Source: Cenococcum geophilum 1.58 (lineage: Eukaryota > Ascomycota > Dothideomycetes > Gloniales > Gloniaceae). Taken from it: a stretch of DNA of 64,000 nucleotides. The stretch is from the NCBI GenBank assembly GCA_001692895.1, contig KV748197.1:2267884-2331883 (forward strand). Direction: 5' to 3'. A model generated the notes under the pieces. It was not told the DNA's origin. It searched no databases and was given only the letters and a program-made list of their open reading frames with translations. The position numbers and the translations under genes are program-made. Below are positions 36,377 through 48,089 of this stretch, piece after piece (the stretch's first letter is position 1; each line of letters opens with the position of its first letter).

Positions 36377-36586
36377 TCAACCGACACTGAGCCTGAGGGC
36401 AGTGAGGCTCTTATCACCTACCATTGGCCTTCCCTTAATAATGTTAGCCTGTCGTGCTGGTTCGCCAAGATTGTTGAACTCAATAAGGCATTCTCTGCAA
36501 AATTTATGGTCTATGCAATTTGCCATGACGCAACCAACGTTGAAGGGCCACATATATGGACCTGCTCCGCATTGACACTGAGGAAG
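36377..36586 (-). other. Clr5 gene exon 4: Cys/His cluster
   Basis: This exon reads LPQCQCGAGPYMW and then GCVMANCIDHKFCREC, i.e. C-x-C-x12-C-x4-C-x2-H-x2-C-x2-C, and ends RLSVG-stop. It enters in phase 0 after exon 3 residues HLAFC. Seven closely spaced potential metal ligands suggest a small zinc-binding fold. This is inference, not a named domain. Confidence 0.6.
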
Positions 36587-37890
36587 CTAATAGTGAGCAA
36601 CTAAAGTCTTTGAAGACGGAGGGACGATATACTTACGCAGAATGCTAAGTGCTTGCTCTGTTCTACCGGAGCTATGTATCCTAGTTCGGCGGATAAGAGA
36701 CCAGCACCGGACTTGTTGCTCGTTATCAGGGCTGAAGACGGTTGTTCTAGTTGAAGTCTGCCAGCACATTTCTCCAAGCACTTCTGTAGAGACCTAGCTT
36801 GCTTGCTATGGCTCAGCCAAAGCCTGTTAGACAGCTCCCATAGCTGGTACATGTCCTTAGCATCCACTGACACGAATGAGAGGTCACCAGTTATTAGCGA
36901 AAAGTTGTTGAGAAGTTCGATCATTTGTGATATAGCGGTTTGGACGCGTTCGTTTGAATCCGGGCCATATCGGCTTGCAGAGTATGCCTCCCAAAGTTCT
37001 TGAACATACGATTGGAAGACATCATCGGCAAAATTGGCCTCCGAAGGTAGTTGCTCTGCGCTCTTCTTGGGTAAGGAGTCTGCGGGACCACTGGATGATG
37101 GCGACGAGCTCATATTAGCCATGTTATCCTTTGTGGGAACAATCATAGCTGGGATCCGGCTAGTGATCGACTCCATACACGTGTCTTCTCCGTCAGGGGC
37201 GTTGGATGGAGACGCTCCGATAACCGATGGCGTACGGCAGCTAATGGCTGATGGGGTTTCTGCGTACGGTATTTAATCGTAAGTCCGAAATCAATAAATC
37301 ATACGAGGTTTCCGAGGACCAGAAAGATGAGGATGCGTACGGGATTCGGGAGTTTGACCAATGTCGCAATCCCTAAAATTCCGCTTCTCAAATCGCCCAA
37401 TCCTATCAAGTTGAACATGTCTGCCTCGGTAGAAGAGTGCAGACTCCTTATTCCCCTCCATCTTGCGTTGTTTGGCCTTCCGACTCATTGCTTGCAGCTC
37501 GACTGGTGTGTACCGTTTCGCGGACACTCTGCCCTCTCGCCGCCACTGGCTGAACTTTTTCTTGTATTGGCACTCACTAAAAGACATATCAGCTTTGTAG
37601 GTCTCGGTTCATCGCTGGACAGAAAGGAACTGGATTACATACGTTGCACGAAAGCCGTGATCTTCTTCCATGATCCTCATAACCTCAACCAGTGACAGAT
37701 TTTCGTACAAAGCAATCAATAGCTCGCTTTTCTTATCAAAGTCCGCTGGTGACGCCCATGGAGTGCGATCTCTGCCATTGGTGATTCCAGACCCATCAAT
37801 CGTAGCGTTCTGATTAGTAACTATTGCGAAGTCATTCTTACGCTTGTCCGCATACGGCGGGTTGTGGTGGTCGTTGTCGGCGTTGTCCAT
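36377..37890 (-). CDS. Clr5-domain protein, four exons, 450 aa
   Basis: Exons on the minus strand are 37890-37643, 37576-37305, 37259-36637 and 36586-36377, which sum to 1353 nt (450 codons plus stop). Introns (66, 45 and 50 bp) start GTATGT, GTATGA and GTAAGT and end TTTAG, CAG and TAG. The Clr5 domain spans about residues 43-97: WASPADFDKKSELLIALY, MEEDHGFRAT, and across intron 1 ECQYKKKFSQW. A basic stretch follows (YTPVELQAMSRKAKQRK). The middle has a helical part with LLNNFSLITGDLSFVSVD. Exon 4 encodes a Cys/His cluster, CQC...CVMANCIDHKFCREC. Clr5 domains are common at the N-terminus of fungal proteins of unclear, possibly regulatory, role. I chose MDNADND as start; an in-frame Met lies 27 codons upstream (37971). 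Confidence 0.82.
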
Positions 37891-39617
37891 GGTAAAACCT
37901 GTGATCAGAACTCGTTCGTCAACCAAATCTGTATATTCAAGATAAGTTTCTCGCATTACCAGCAGTACCACTGCGAGATTCTTGCTTATATGCCAGCCTA
38001 CGGCTAACCCAAGTCTCCTACAGGAGGCGACGCCATAGGCCGGGGGAAGGTGCTCCCGGCTCTAATGCTACAGGTGAGTGGCAAACTTCATTGTAAGCGA
38101 ATAATGGTGATTGGTCGAAGACGGAGTTTCCTGCATAATGATCTCCCACTTGGCATGACTAGTTGCCTGTCAAGAACGTTGAAACCACATTGGCAGGTCT
38201 CGAAGGGTAGCTTGATGATATCAATGCTTATCTCGAATACCTAATCGGTTAGCAATTTCTAATTGAGATTCAACCCCTCAGCTGAAATACCAGCTAAAAC
38301 TGTAGCAAGAGGCCCAAAAGTAAGGGGAATGGTACTAGTACAATGATCTCGATATGAGACAGTTCCCTAACGTGCGTGCTAGAGTATCATATCAAGTTCG
38401 ATGCGTGGAGGACATGAACCGGCTATTGGCAACTCTCTGTAGTATTCTAACTAGATAATGTGATGATGTGAAATATACTCTTGAGGCTGAAGCCCTCCTT
38501 TCGGCTGCGGATACTGTTCTGGCTTGATCCATCCCCAAAATTGTTATCAGAGCGGACTGCCGCTCAAATAGTCTTGTGGTATGAAAGACGTGCCGGCAGG
38601 GGAAAGCGAGTGGCATTAATCATATCCAGGGGCCCCTTGCGCAAAGGCTAAGGTTTCAATGTCGAAATGTGCAGATAATTGAAGCGTATGGAGGAGTTGC
38701 AGTGGCTAGCAGCCCACCGGTATGTGGAGACGGCCCACTCAAGCGTAACATCTAGATTGAGGTCAGCGTGGCTCACTACAGTGCCTGTAAAAAAATCATA
38801 CTTTGGGAGAGGCACTATTAAAGCTATCTAGGCTTTGAAGAGGTAAGGGGTTTTGGTACTTGTTCTGGCTTGAGGTAGCGATATGAAGCAGTTTGATATT
38901 AGCAACACGACCGTCTAGCCAAACCAGAGTCTGGAAGTCCAAAGAGTAAGACGATGGCAAGTAGTAAAGGAAAGCTGAGGTTAGGTGTTGGTCCGTCACA
39001 GCCTCGGGGCCCCAGGCTGAGTTATAGCCTTTTCGTGCCTGGCTGGTGCAAAGTTTGTCACCGCGTGACACATCGCTCTAAATGCAAATCATCTCTATTC
39101 AATCACGCAGGTGCACGGATGAAATAACCTGAGAAAGACTCCGTAAGACGGAGGTGCTTGTAGGTGACGAATCTATAGATATCATCTAGATCACGTGATT
39201 ACCACAGCTCTTCCAGAGTTGTGCACATACACACCTTCAGTGATGCCCCTACCAAAGAACCTTTACTATAATCCATTCAGCATTTATCAGAGTTGGTGGC
39301 AGATTCTTCATCGTTATTGCCTTGCTAAATTGTTGAAATTAAAACCTTGTCCCCGGCTGCACCACTAAAACATGATTGTGACGCTCGCTCGCTAGAATTG
39401 GGAGGAAGCCTTCGAAGACTCGCGGAAAAACCAGGTCTAGGTACCTAGCTAATTTAGGCATGGTAGAGTGGCGGTAAAGGATTCGTGTCTCTTTACACAT
39501 TCAATCTCATCTAGTTCTACGTTATTTTCCGAACATACCATTGCATCGCACACATGCCCATTATACGCCATCGTGCTAGCTAACCCTTTTTTTCCCGCAT
39601 AATGCAACTTTTTCATC
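37891..39617. other. Intergenic region, no convincing gene
   Basis: The frames present (for example 91 codons at 38796-39071 minus and 74 codons at 38392-38616 minus) lack motifs and splice support. The left end is the 5' flank of the Clr5 gene, the right end the 3' flank of the LeuRS gene. Confidence 0.5.
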
Positions 39618-42600
39618 TCACAGATTTTCGAAATAGAACGTGGGGCCACCTGGAACTGCTCCCTCAGCAACAGGCGGCAAGTCTTTCCTCTGCTCTCCGG
39701 CCTCGACCACAACCCCTATCTTGCCTCCCTCCTCAACCGCTATGATTTCCACTGTGTGACACTTTTGCACCGCCTGCTTCAGCCCAGGCACCATTTCCTT
39801 CAACACCACTAGCTCCTCAAACGGCAGCTTCCTGTTAAAGACCTCGGTCTTGCTCTCGCCTGCATCAAGGCGTTTCTTCAGGCCCTGGACGAACGGCATG
39901 GCTTTCTTCATGTCGGTCTTCTCAATATTCTTGCTGACAGTCTTGGCATCAACAACACCAAGCTTCTCTAACTCATCACGGACTAGCGAGATGTACTTCT
40001 CCTGCCAGGCGGGAAAGTCCTTCGCACAGAAAATGGTGAGCTTCTTGGGCTGCTTCGGGTCGAACGAGGCGGTCTTGCCCTTCGACAGTTTCTTAATCTG
40101 TGCGCCTTCCGCGGAGGTGATGTTAGACGTTGTGGTGCGGATATACGACTGCGCAGCTGCAAGACTTGGGTTAGTAGCAGGAACTTCGGGGTACAGGGCA
40201 TTTTGGATTGTCTCTGGTTTCTTCAACACCTCAAGCCAAATATACTCAGCCCAGTGAGGCGCCACAGGCGTAAGCAGAAGAGCTTGGAGTTCGATATACC
40301 GCCTTGCTAGGTCATGGTGCATGCCGATGCCCGCCGCCTTAGTAACTTCGCGGTAAAAGTCACGGGCACCGGTGAAGTCGTAGAAACCAGACTTGAGAGC
40401 GCTCTTAAAGAGCATGCTAGATGAATTGGTCAGTAAAACTATTGAAAGTTGGCATTTTAGACTTACCCATCATATTGCACCCCAGTATCTTGAACAAGTG
40501 CATTAAGCTCGTTCTCGAAAAGCTGGTCCCAGAAGCCTTTCTCACCTGTCCGTTGCACCGTGTCAATATTCTTGACCCGGTTGTTGTCCCGCACCTCGAT
40601 GTACTGCTCCGCTGAATCCACCAGGGTCGCGTCATTAATCATCTCCTCACACCATTTCTTCAGTTCATATAGCTTCAGAATGCTGCTGTTAGCAACAGTC
40701 TCCTCAAAGTTGGCGTCTTCAATGGCATCTCCTGCATCTGCAATTGCAACTCTCGTTGCGTCGGCGCCAAATTTACCTACGGCTTCGCGGAGGGTAAGGA
40801 AGTTGCCGGTACTCTTGCTCATCTTTTCGCCGTTGAGGAGGAGATGGCCATTCGGACGGATACCTCGGGGCCAGTATTCCTTGGGCCACAGAGCAATATG
40901 GATGTAGAGGAAGAATGTCAGGTGATTCTGAATGAGATCTTTTCCGGAAACCCGTAGATCGAGTGGATACCAGTATTCGAATTCCCTGCGCATCGATTGT
41001 AAAGTCTCTTTACTTATGCTAGTCTGTACGTCGTCCCTTCTCGTGAAGACATAGTCCCAGACTTCGTCCGTCATCTGCTCAGGTGTAACATTACCCAAGC
41101 CTGGCTCCTTTCCAAAGAGGTCTTTATGAAGATAGTGTGCGATGGTGTAGTAGGATGGATAGATAGTGCTATCACTCAGTGATTCAACCATTACCTTGTG
41201 ATCCCAGGGCAATTTCGAGCCGAGACCGTAAGATCTAGCGCAAGCCCATTGGCTTAGCCAACCAAGGGTCTGCTCAAATTGGTGTTTTGCTTCGGAGGAG
41301 AAGGTATTAAGCTCGCCATCGACGTGTTTGAAAACTTGATCGCACCACTCGCCATCACCGCCGTTCTCCGTTGTTCCGTAATTCAGATACCACTGATCCA
41401 GATGTGCAGCTACGCACTCATCTCCAGACCTGCTGATAACAAGTCCGTCTGGTTCGGCATAGTTAAAAGCATTCCTAGAATCAATTAATGTTTGCCGCAC
41501 AAGCTCTTTTGCCTCTTGCACAGGTCGACCTTTGAACTCGCCATAAATCATTTTTCCTTGGTAGAAGCCTTCCTTGTATGCCAGTTCCTTGGCCTCTGCG
41601 AGCTGCTTAGCGTCTTTTGGAGAGTTGATTTTCATCTGTTTAACTAGTGTGGGAGCTGTGAGATTGCCATAAGAGGGTGTCTCAATGATGGGAACGATTT
41701 CCAGTTCTGCCCACTCCTTCTTGATGCCGTAGTAGTCCGATTTCTTGGCCAGGTCAACTACTGTGGCATAGTCATCTGGGCTGTCAGAGGGAACTGATGC
41801 AACAACGCCTGTTCCTTTCGTCGCCTTGACTGTCTCCATAGGTAGAATTCTGACACCATTGCTATGAACTGAGAGAGGGGCATTGACCAAAGTGCCGATG
41901 ACATTTGCTCCTTGGAGCTCCGCAACCTTAGGGAAAATGCCCCATTCGGGAAATATGCTTTGGAACGCCATATTTCGCGCAGCGCGATCTGAAAGGAAGA
42001 AATACTCGTTGTCCGAAACTTTGAAGATGCCGTAGGTGATCTTGGGACCAACAAAACAACAAGTCTGACCGTACATCGTCTCCGGTCGTAAGGTGGCAGG
42101 CACAAAGTACACGTTTCCACCCTCCGGAACTGCTCCTTGAACAATTTTCTTTGCTCCTTCTGGCCATTCCAATACTTTCATCTTTATGCCCGTGTACTCC
42201 TGTACATTGATGCCTTCTCCTTGGCTACGGTCATGGTCCAAACAAGCTTGACCATCCTTGGGCGAGTAAACCGTGTATCTCTTCCCGAATTTGATCTTCC
42301 CGAGCTGTTTAAGCCGGTTCATCTGCCACCGCACAAAAGCATCGTAATATGGATTCGCATCGGTTGTTACGAAAGATCTCCGCCAGTCAATCCTCAGTCC
42401 GAACTTTGCGAGATCCTGCTTGCCTGCATCTGGAAAGACCTCAATCCAGTGATAAGGGTCTGCGAACCGATGGATTTCCTCCAAAGGAAGACCAAGAGCC
42501 AACATAATCTGAAATTGGTACTTGGCTTTCACCGACTTGGCTGCGACTTTGCCCTTCTTTGACATAAACTTTGTCACATCCTCCTTAGTCTGAGCCTGTG

Positions 42601-43162
42601 TAGGTACAGGCACAGCCTCCGCCTTGCTTTCGTCCGTTACATCTTCCTCTTTATAGCCTTCAAAAAATTTCCCAAACATCTCAACCTCGCGCACCAGCTT
42701 GTCTGCGCATGCTTTGATAGCCATGCCAGTGCAGTGGAAACCCAAAGGGAAGAGTGCGCGTTTGCCTTGCATTCTGGCCCAGCCCGCGGCGAACTCAATC
42801 TTCGAGATGGTAAAACCATGGCCTGCATGCAGAGTACCGTTCATATAAGGATAAGCTATGGTGCCAAAGAACTTGGGCTGTTGTGCGCGGAGTTGGGCGG
42901 GGGATATGGAGTGGAAGGGAACTTCAGCCGTAGTTGGGGCGTTACTTTCGAAAACTTTGGTGTTTGCCCATACTTTCTGGTATATTTTCTCAATGGTTAT
43001 GAGGTTGTCGCGCTTTTCGGTCTAAAGAAAGGAGATTAGACCTGTTATACAAGCTCGCGTGGGGCATTGCGGGGAGCTTTCACTCACATTCTCGATTTTT
43101 AGAGTATTTTTGGAGCTGTTGCTCGGATCGAGAGCATCGACAGTAGCTTTGGCGGCAGACAT
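39618..43162 (-). CDS. Cytosolic leucyl-tRNA synthetase, 1142 aa
   Basis: Class I enzyme that charges tRNA-Leu with leucine in the cytosol. Exons (minus strand) are 43162-43088, 43021-40467 and 40416-39618, totalling 3429 nt. Introns of 66 and 50 bp begin GTGAGT and GTAAGT and end TTTAG and CTAG. The class I signature HAGH is at about residues 90-93 (PYMNGTLHAGHGF). The CP1 editing domain is seen in TLRPETMYGQTCC and GTGVVASVPSDSPDDY. The KMSKS loop is exact (NGEKMSKSTGNF, about residue 756). The C-terminus ends GGPTFYFENL. Length and domain order fit fungal/archaeal-type cytosolic LeuRS, not the shorter mitochondrial form. The start Met is followed by a 25-codon first exon. This is the housekeeping anchor of the island. 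Confidence 0.97.
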
Positions 43163-43984
43163 CTTTGCGCATCCGAGGTGGAGAGGGTCAAAAATTTGGA
43201 GAAGTTGGGATTTTAGCAGCCCTCGGAGTCACTTTGCTGTGACTGTTCCGGCTTTGGTGAAATGTCGTGGGTGACGGAATTTGCCGTGGCTTCACTCCCC
43301 GCCCGGCAGCATAGACAGCTCGATCAGCCATCAATCCTCCACTGCCTGTAGTAATCTTCTGCCGTCAATACCTTCATCATTCACCAACTCTTCGCCGCAC
43401 ACAGGCCCATTACCCTTTAGACTAGCCTTAGATCCTTCAATCATCACCTTGGCCGCCATCGGGTGCGGTGAGACCAGCGTTCACCGTTCATACATATCTC
43501 CGATATGCAAAACAAAGTAGACTAGCCACCAGGCTCCTCCAACGTCTTCAACAACACAAGCCCAGGCTCGCAAGGTGCAAATGGAGCTGGAATGGTCATG
43601 GTCGAGCTAGGGAATATGTCGGGATCAGTGCAATGAGCTAGTAGAAGGAGAGCCCGGATGGACTGAGTCGGCGTGTTGTTGTCCAGTCGACCGGGCACTA
43701 TTATAAACGATGTAGGGATGCCTCAAATTTCGAGTCGATACATATTAGGAATGGAGAATGGGGTCAGCCTCTACTATGATCCTAAACATTATCTAGCTTA
43801 CTAATTGTGACCATTCATGAGTAGGATGTTTTACCTCCGGGCCTCTCTCTCGTGATCCACTACTCTCGATGAGCCCCTGAACAGTTATTTCAAGTCAAGC
43901 AACGATAGTTTTTGTTCTGAAGGCATATCACGACCATGAGCGTATCTAAAACCTCTCGAGAAAATAATTACTACTAAATTACTA
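43163..43984. other. LeuRS 5' flank and intergenic
   Basis: Promoter side of LeuRS, then sequence with no supported gene. Confidence 0.5.
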
Positions 43985-44150
43985 CTAATTTCGAATCTAT
44001 TAGCTAGGCGGAATTTACTACCTGCTTCGAGCAACAGCACATGAGCGATCCACGAGATCGGATTTATGCACTGCTTGCATGTGCTAATAAGGCATACCGA
44101 CAAAGGATAACTCCTGCAGGGTGGGGGATCAATCAATTCAATCAACCGGA
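43985..44150 (+). pseudogene. HET-domain fragment
   Basis: A plus-strand frame reads AEFTTCFEQQHMSDPRDRIY (from about 44009) followed by ALLACANKAYRQRITPAG. The DPRDRIYALL box is the late HET motif. Nothing recognisable of the domain lies upstream, and the frame ends within 60 bp in a tract rich in CAATCAAT words. It is a remnant of a gene distinct from the HET relic at 34451-35630, since it differs in sequence and strand. Confidence 0.7.
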
Positions 44151-45530
44151 GGCCTTTGGTTAATTGAGTTGAAGGTTTGATAAGCAGACTGTAGTCGACT
44201 GAGTTGATTGCAACCAGATTTAACTGGCTTATATCCCTTCACCCATCGGGGTCCGTAGAGTATGTGGTCTGTGCCCGAACACCGGGATCAAGACTACGCG
44301 TGCTCTATATAGAATTCAACCACTGACTCAATTCGGCTGTAGTATCTGCAAAATACCGTTCTGCAGGAACGATGCCTGCTGGTAGCCTCATATTGAGCGA
44401 CTTAACTCCAAAGGATAAGCTTGTATGGAGATTTTGTATAAGAATTAAGCAACATCAAAGGTTTTAAATATCTGAGCACGGCTATCGAATCTAGTTAATC
44501 TAATTGGCCGGCACTTGTCGATAAGCTACGGACCCAAATCGACGGGTCAAGGGATAAGACTATCACAAGTCTTGGCATGGAGTTGATCGTTGAGGATGGC
44601 TCTGGTGGCTCTAAATCAGTACCTACTGCCCTTCATACCTTCCTGCTGGCTTTGTTAGCAACTATCACCAGTCTTGGCGTGGTGTTCTAGCCGTTCTGCC
44701 TACCTTCCTGCTTACCTTTCCGCCCTAGCTGCTGCCCTGATTATTTATCTGCCGCCTTTTTGCCTCGCTTAAGCTTCAATCAATTTAACTCAACTAGGCC
44801 TTCTAAATTGATTGATTACTAAGATCTGCAAGCTCGCAGTTGATTGAGTAGGGTTGCCAAGTCTCAACTCAATCAATCAACGGTTAAAAGTCGTTGGTTG
44901 ATCGACCGCCCGCCCGCCGTGAACTCCTGACTATTCGAACACCCATATCGAAGTATACATCGCCGTGCCTAGAAGCTGGCCGTTTATTGACCTATTCTAT
45001 CCAGAGCATTTAAATTTACATGCAGCCTTCATAGCTAATATTCATTAAATGAATAAATCATTCGCCAGGCCTCTATACGGGCACCCGGAAACTCCCTCTT
45101 AGGTACTGCGGGGTTCTGTTCCGGGATGACCGAAGAAAGCATATTGACGGCCTCAAAACCGGCTTCAATTTCTACGGACTTTCCGAAAGGTACGTAGGTT
45201 GGTTGGTTATCGGCTTCACCTAAGCTTACCCAGCTGGCTAATTCGGCTATAGAGCTGGCAGTCATGGTCAGCCGGGGGAACGGCTTCGTTTACAAGATCA
45301 TAATTTTCTGAGTATTATGGTTCAAAGATGGCGCGAGTCTTGACGACTCAGGTTGGAGAACATAGAAAAGGTCTGAGATTTGAATAAAGCCTCGAAGTTA
45401 CAAAAGAAAATATTGTTGAAGCCTGGCAAACCCTTTCACTGGTTATGCCTATTAAGGAAAGAAAGATAGATAGGAATGTAGAAGATATAGGAAAGAAGTG
45501 AAATTAGCATCATAGAACCATTGTACGTTG
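44151..45530. other. Intergenic with CAATCAAT-type inverted words
   Basis: Words such as AATCAATTCAATCAACC (44127) and TCAATCAATTTAACTCAAC (44773) recur in both orientations around AGGCCT, possibly the ends of a decayed small element. A 76-codon minus frame (45035-45265, MTASSIAELASWVSLGEADN start) is well composed but has no recognisable domain. I leave it as an unproven small ORF. Confidence 0.4.
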
Positions 45531-45539
45531 ATTGGAGGA

Positions 45540-46607
45540 CTAAGCCGAGTTAAATACTCCACCAACTGCCTCCCATCCTGTCTGCGAAGGATACCAACTC
45601 CCTTCGAATGCCTTATGGTACATCTGGTTATCCGTCCCGAGACCGAAAATGTCAAGTCTGCCGTTATCCCAAGAGACAACCTCAGGAGCGCTATTGAACA
45701 CGCCACCAAGTGCCTCCCACCCAGTCGCTGAAGGAAGCCAGGAGTTGCCATTCCACGCCTTATGGTACATCTGGTTGTCGGTTCCAAGTCCAAAGATATC
45801 AAGACGATTTGCTCCCCACGAGACGACAGCTGGTTGGCTGGAGAAGGTTCCACCAAGCGCCTCCCAGCCCGTTTGTGAGGGATACCACGCATGTCCGTCC
45901 CAAGCCTTGTGATACATCTGATTGTCGGTGCCGAGGCCGAAGATGTCAAGCCGGTTCGGGCCCCAGGACACTGCTGCAGGTGGGCTGGAGAAAACACCGC
46001 CAAGAGCCTCCCAGCCCGTTGCTGAGGGATACCAGGCGTTGCCACCCCAAGCTTTGTGGTACATTTGGTTGTCGGTGCCTAGCCCAAAGATGTCCAGGCG
46101 GTTTGGAGACCACGAGACAACTTCCGGAGGACTGCTGAACACACCGCCAAGCGGCTCCCAGGCCGTCGGTGAGGGATACCACGCTCCACTCCAGGCTTTG
46201 TGATACATCTGGTTATCGGTTCCGAGGCCAAAGATATCCAGTCGGTCCGCGCCCCAGGAGACGGCTTCCGGTGGGCTGGCGAACCTCCCGCCGAGCGCCT
46301 CCCATCCCGTCTGTGAAGGATACCACGCGCCATTCCAGGCTTTATGATACATTTGATTGTCCGTGCCGAGTCCGAAAATGTCGAGCCTGTTAGTTCCCCA
46401 GGACACGGCAGACGGAATACTGGCAAACACTCCTCCGATTCCTTCCCAGCCGGTCTGCGAGGGGTACCATGCGCCGCTCCATGCCTTGTGATACATTTGG
46501 TTGTTGGTTCCTAGCCCGAAGAGATCGAGGCGGCCACGAGACCAGGAGACAGAGGCAATGGCGGCATGGTGAAGAAGGGATAGCGAGCGTGCTGTTGGGA
46601 TATGCAT
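45540..46607 (-). CDS. Seven-bladed PLL-type beta-propeller lectin, 355 aa
   Basis: Seven tandem repeats of about 47 residues fill the protein. Each reads like VVSWGPNRLDIFGLGTDNQM followed by YHKAW.G.WYPS.TGWEALGGVF. This is the repeat of PLL-type (DUF346-like) lectins, in which each repeat makes one blade and sugar sites lie between blades. The repeats start right after a 20-residue leader (MHIPTARSLSLLHH) and end at the stop, so the ring is complete. There is no clear signal peptide; a cytosolic or non-classically exported protein is likely. The first blade is the most divergent (GRLDLFGLGTNNQ). I start at 46607 because the sequence above is a 5' UTR intron. Fungal cytosolic lectins often act in defence against grazers; sugar specificity cannot be read here. 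Confidence 0.9.
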   Translation of the reverse strand: MHIPTARSLSLLHHAAIASVSWSRGRLDLFGLGTNNQMYHKAWSGAWYPSQTGWEGIGGVFASIPSAVSWGTNRLDIFGLGTDNQMYHKAWNGAWYPSQTGWEALGGRFASPPEAVSWGADRLDIFGLGTDNQMYHKAWSGAWYPSPTAWEPLGGVFSSPPEVVSWSPNRLDIFGLGTDNQMYHKAWGGNAWYPSATGWEALGGVFSSPPAAVSWGPNRLDIFGLGTDNQMYHKAWDGHAWYPSQTGWEALGGTFSSQPAVVSWGANRLDIFGLGTDNQMYHKAWNGNSWLPSATGWEALGGVFNSAPEVVSWDNGRLDIFGLGTDNQMYHKAFEGSWYPSQTGWEAVGGVFNSA

Positions 46608-46629
46608 GGTGGGATTTGTCGACAGAACT

Positions 46630-46679
46630 CTATAATTGAGTAAGAATATGTGCAGAATAATTGATGAAAGCTGACTCAC
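46630..46679 (-). other. Intron in the lectin 5' UTR
   Basis: On the minus strand GTGAGTCAGC starts and CTTACTCAATTATAG ends a 50-bp intron with a branch-like CTTACT. The sequence upstream has an ATG-led frame that stops after 20 codons (ends SGP), so the intron is taken to be non-coding. Confidence 0.65.
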
Positions 46680-46783
46680 TGTTCTCTGTTGGACTTAGTT
46701 TGGGACCAGTCGCTGGTAGCTTCAAGGTCCTGACAGAATCGTTGATTGTAGTTGCTTCGAAGTGCAGCGAGGATGAAGGCTCA

Positions 46784-46790
46784 TTAAATA
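46784..46790 (-). promoter_or_regulatory. TATA-like box of the lectin gene
   Basis: On the minus strand TATTTAA lies about 105 bp above the 5' UTR intron. Weak evidence on its own. Confidence 0.3.
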
Positions 46791-46799
46791 CAGGACAGA

Positions 46800-48080
46800 G
46801 GGTATGGTCGAGAATTCAGTTGAAGAAAAGTTCCACCAAGACGGGATGATCCAAGAAGAGCTGGGGTCTGCGAGGTCTCAAGGACGCGGTTTAATCTCTC
46901 TTTCTGGCCATTCCGATTGTGTACATGTAACTAGAGATTTATGCTGCAGCATAGGTTTGCCAATTATAATATCTCATATACCTGGGTGGGTAAGGGCTGG
47001 GCCTAAAGCAATACTGGGTGTACCTCTCGATCGTGCCATGTGAGCTCCTGTGTGAGCGTTGAGTTCGTGGCTTTATGGCGCACGATGCTGTTCCACAGAG
47101 CAGTGTATACCCATCGTGTTCACAAGCCCGGCTGAGAAAACTTATCTAAAGCGGGATGTTTAGGGAACGTGGTCATTCTCGTGTAAGACTCTTGACGAAT
47201 GTCATGGCTCAAGGCGACAATGGGTTTTGGTCGGTCGTGTTTGCGAAATTAGGGCTTCAAACTTATCCCCCGCCTCAATTTGCACTTCCTAAGCCACTCA
47301 ATTATGAAGTCGCACATGTAAGATTAGGAGATTCTGTCGAGTTACCCAAATATCCAATAGCGCGCGAGGGAGGTTTCGTTGACAGCAGCCTCCAGGTCAG
47401 GTGAGCTGAACACAGTGGGCGTCTGCACGAGAATTCTTGGCGAATATTACCACCAGAATGGGCAAGAAAGCTGCGCCTGTCGATAGAGACCGCGTTCGCG
47501 GTCTGGAGCGCTTTGTGGTGTTGTGACTGGTCGGAACATGCCACACAATGTTCAGCTGCGGCGGAGAAGGTTTACCCCGCAATTTCCATGCCTGTCGGCG
47601 ATCTATTGGTGCCTCGTTAGATGAGCTTGTCTCGATGAGAAAATTCAAAAATAGCGCCGCACCAACGTCTGGCTACGCACCCCTCACTAGTACTTCCAGG
47701 AACAATCATTTCTTTCGATCTTGGCTCAGGCTTGGCCGTATCCTGCACTAGGCACATTGACTGAGAGACAAATTTTTTTTCGTAAATTACAGCTATAACG
47801 TGAGCAATAGGGTTATGACGGTCGGCATAGTTATGACGGTTCCTAACAAATCTCGTCTGTGCGCAATTTTGATATTCCAAGCCAACCTATCGCTCACGTT
47901 ACCTGTAAATAACACCTGCCTCAAGCCGCTAGAGATAAATTACAGTTTTTGGTAATTCTTAGTTTGCTCTATCTACAATAATAGAAGATATTAAAGGTCC
48001 TAGTATCATACAAGAATCGCATTAATAAGCCCTGGGAACCTATAGCTTAGCTTTCTTAAAAGTGTTTAAAGCCTGTCTCT
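46800..48080. other. Intergenic with a small inverted-repeat element
   Basis: No supported gene. At about 47780-47930 an imperfect inverted repeat is seen: AAATTACAGCTATAACGTGA on the left and, reversed, TATTTACAGGTAACGTGAGC on the right, each followed by AATAGG/GATAGG. A direct repeat GTTATGACGGT lies between. This looks like a small MITE. Confidence 0.45.
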
Positions 48081-48089
48081 TCCCCTGGT

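Noticed and set aside
38796..39071. 91-codon minus frame between Clr5 and LeuRS
   Set aside because: No domain, no splice pattern, no coding-like neighbour.
45649..46426. Several open frames on both strands within the lectin region
   Set aside because: They repeat with the 47-residue blade period and are other-frame images of the lectin gene.
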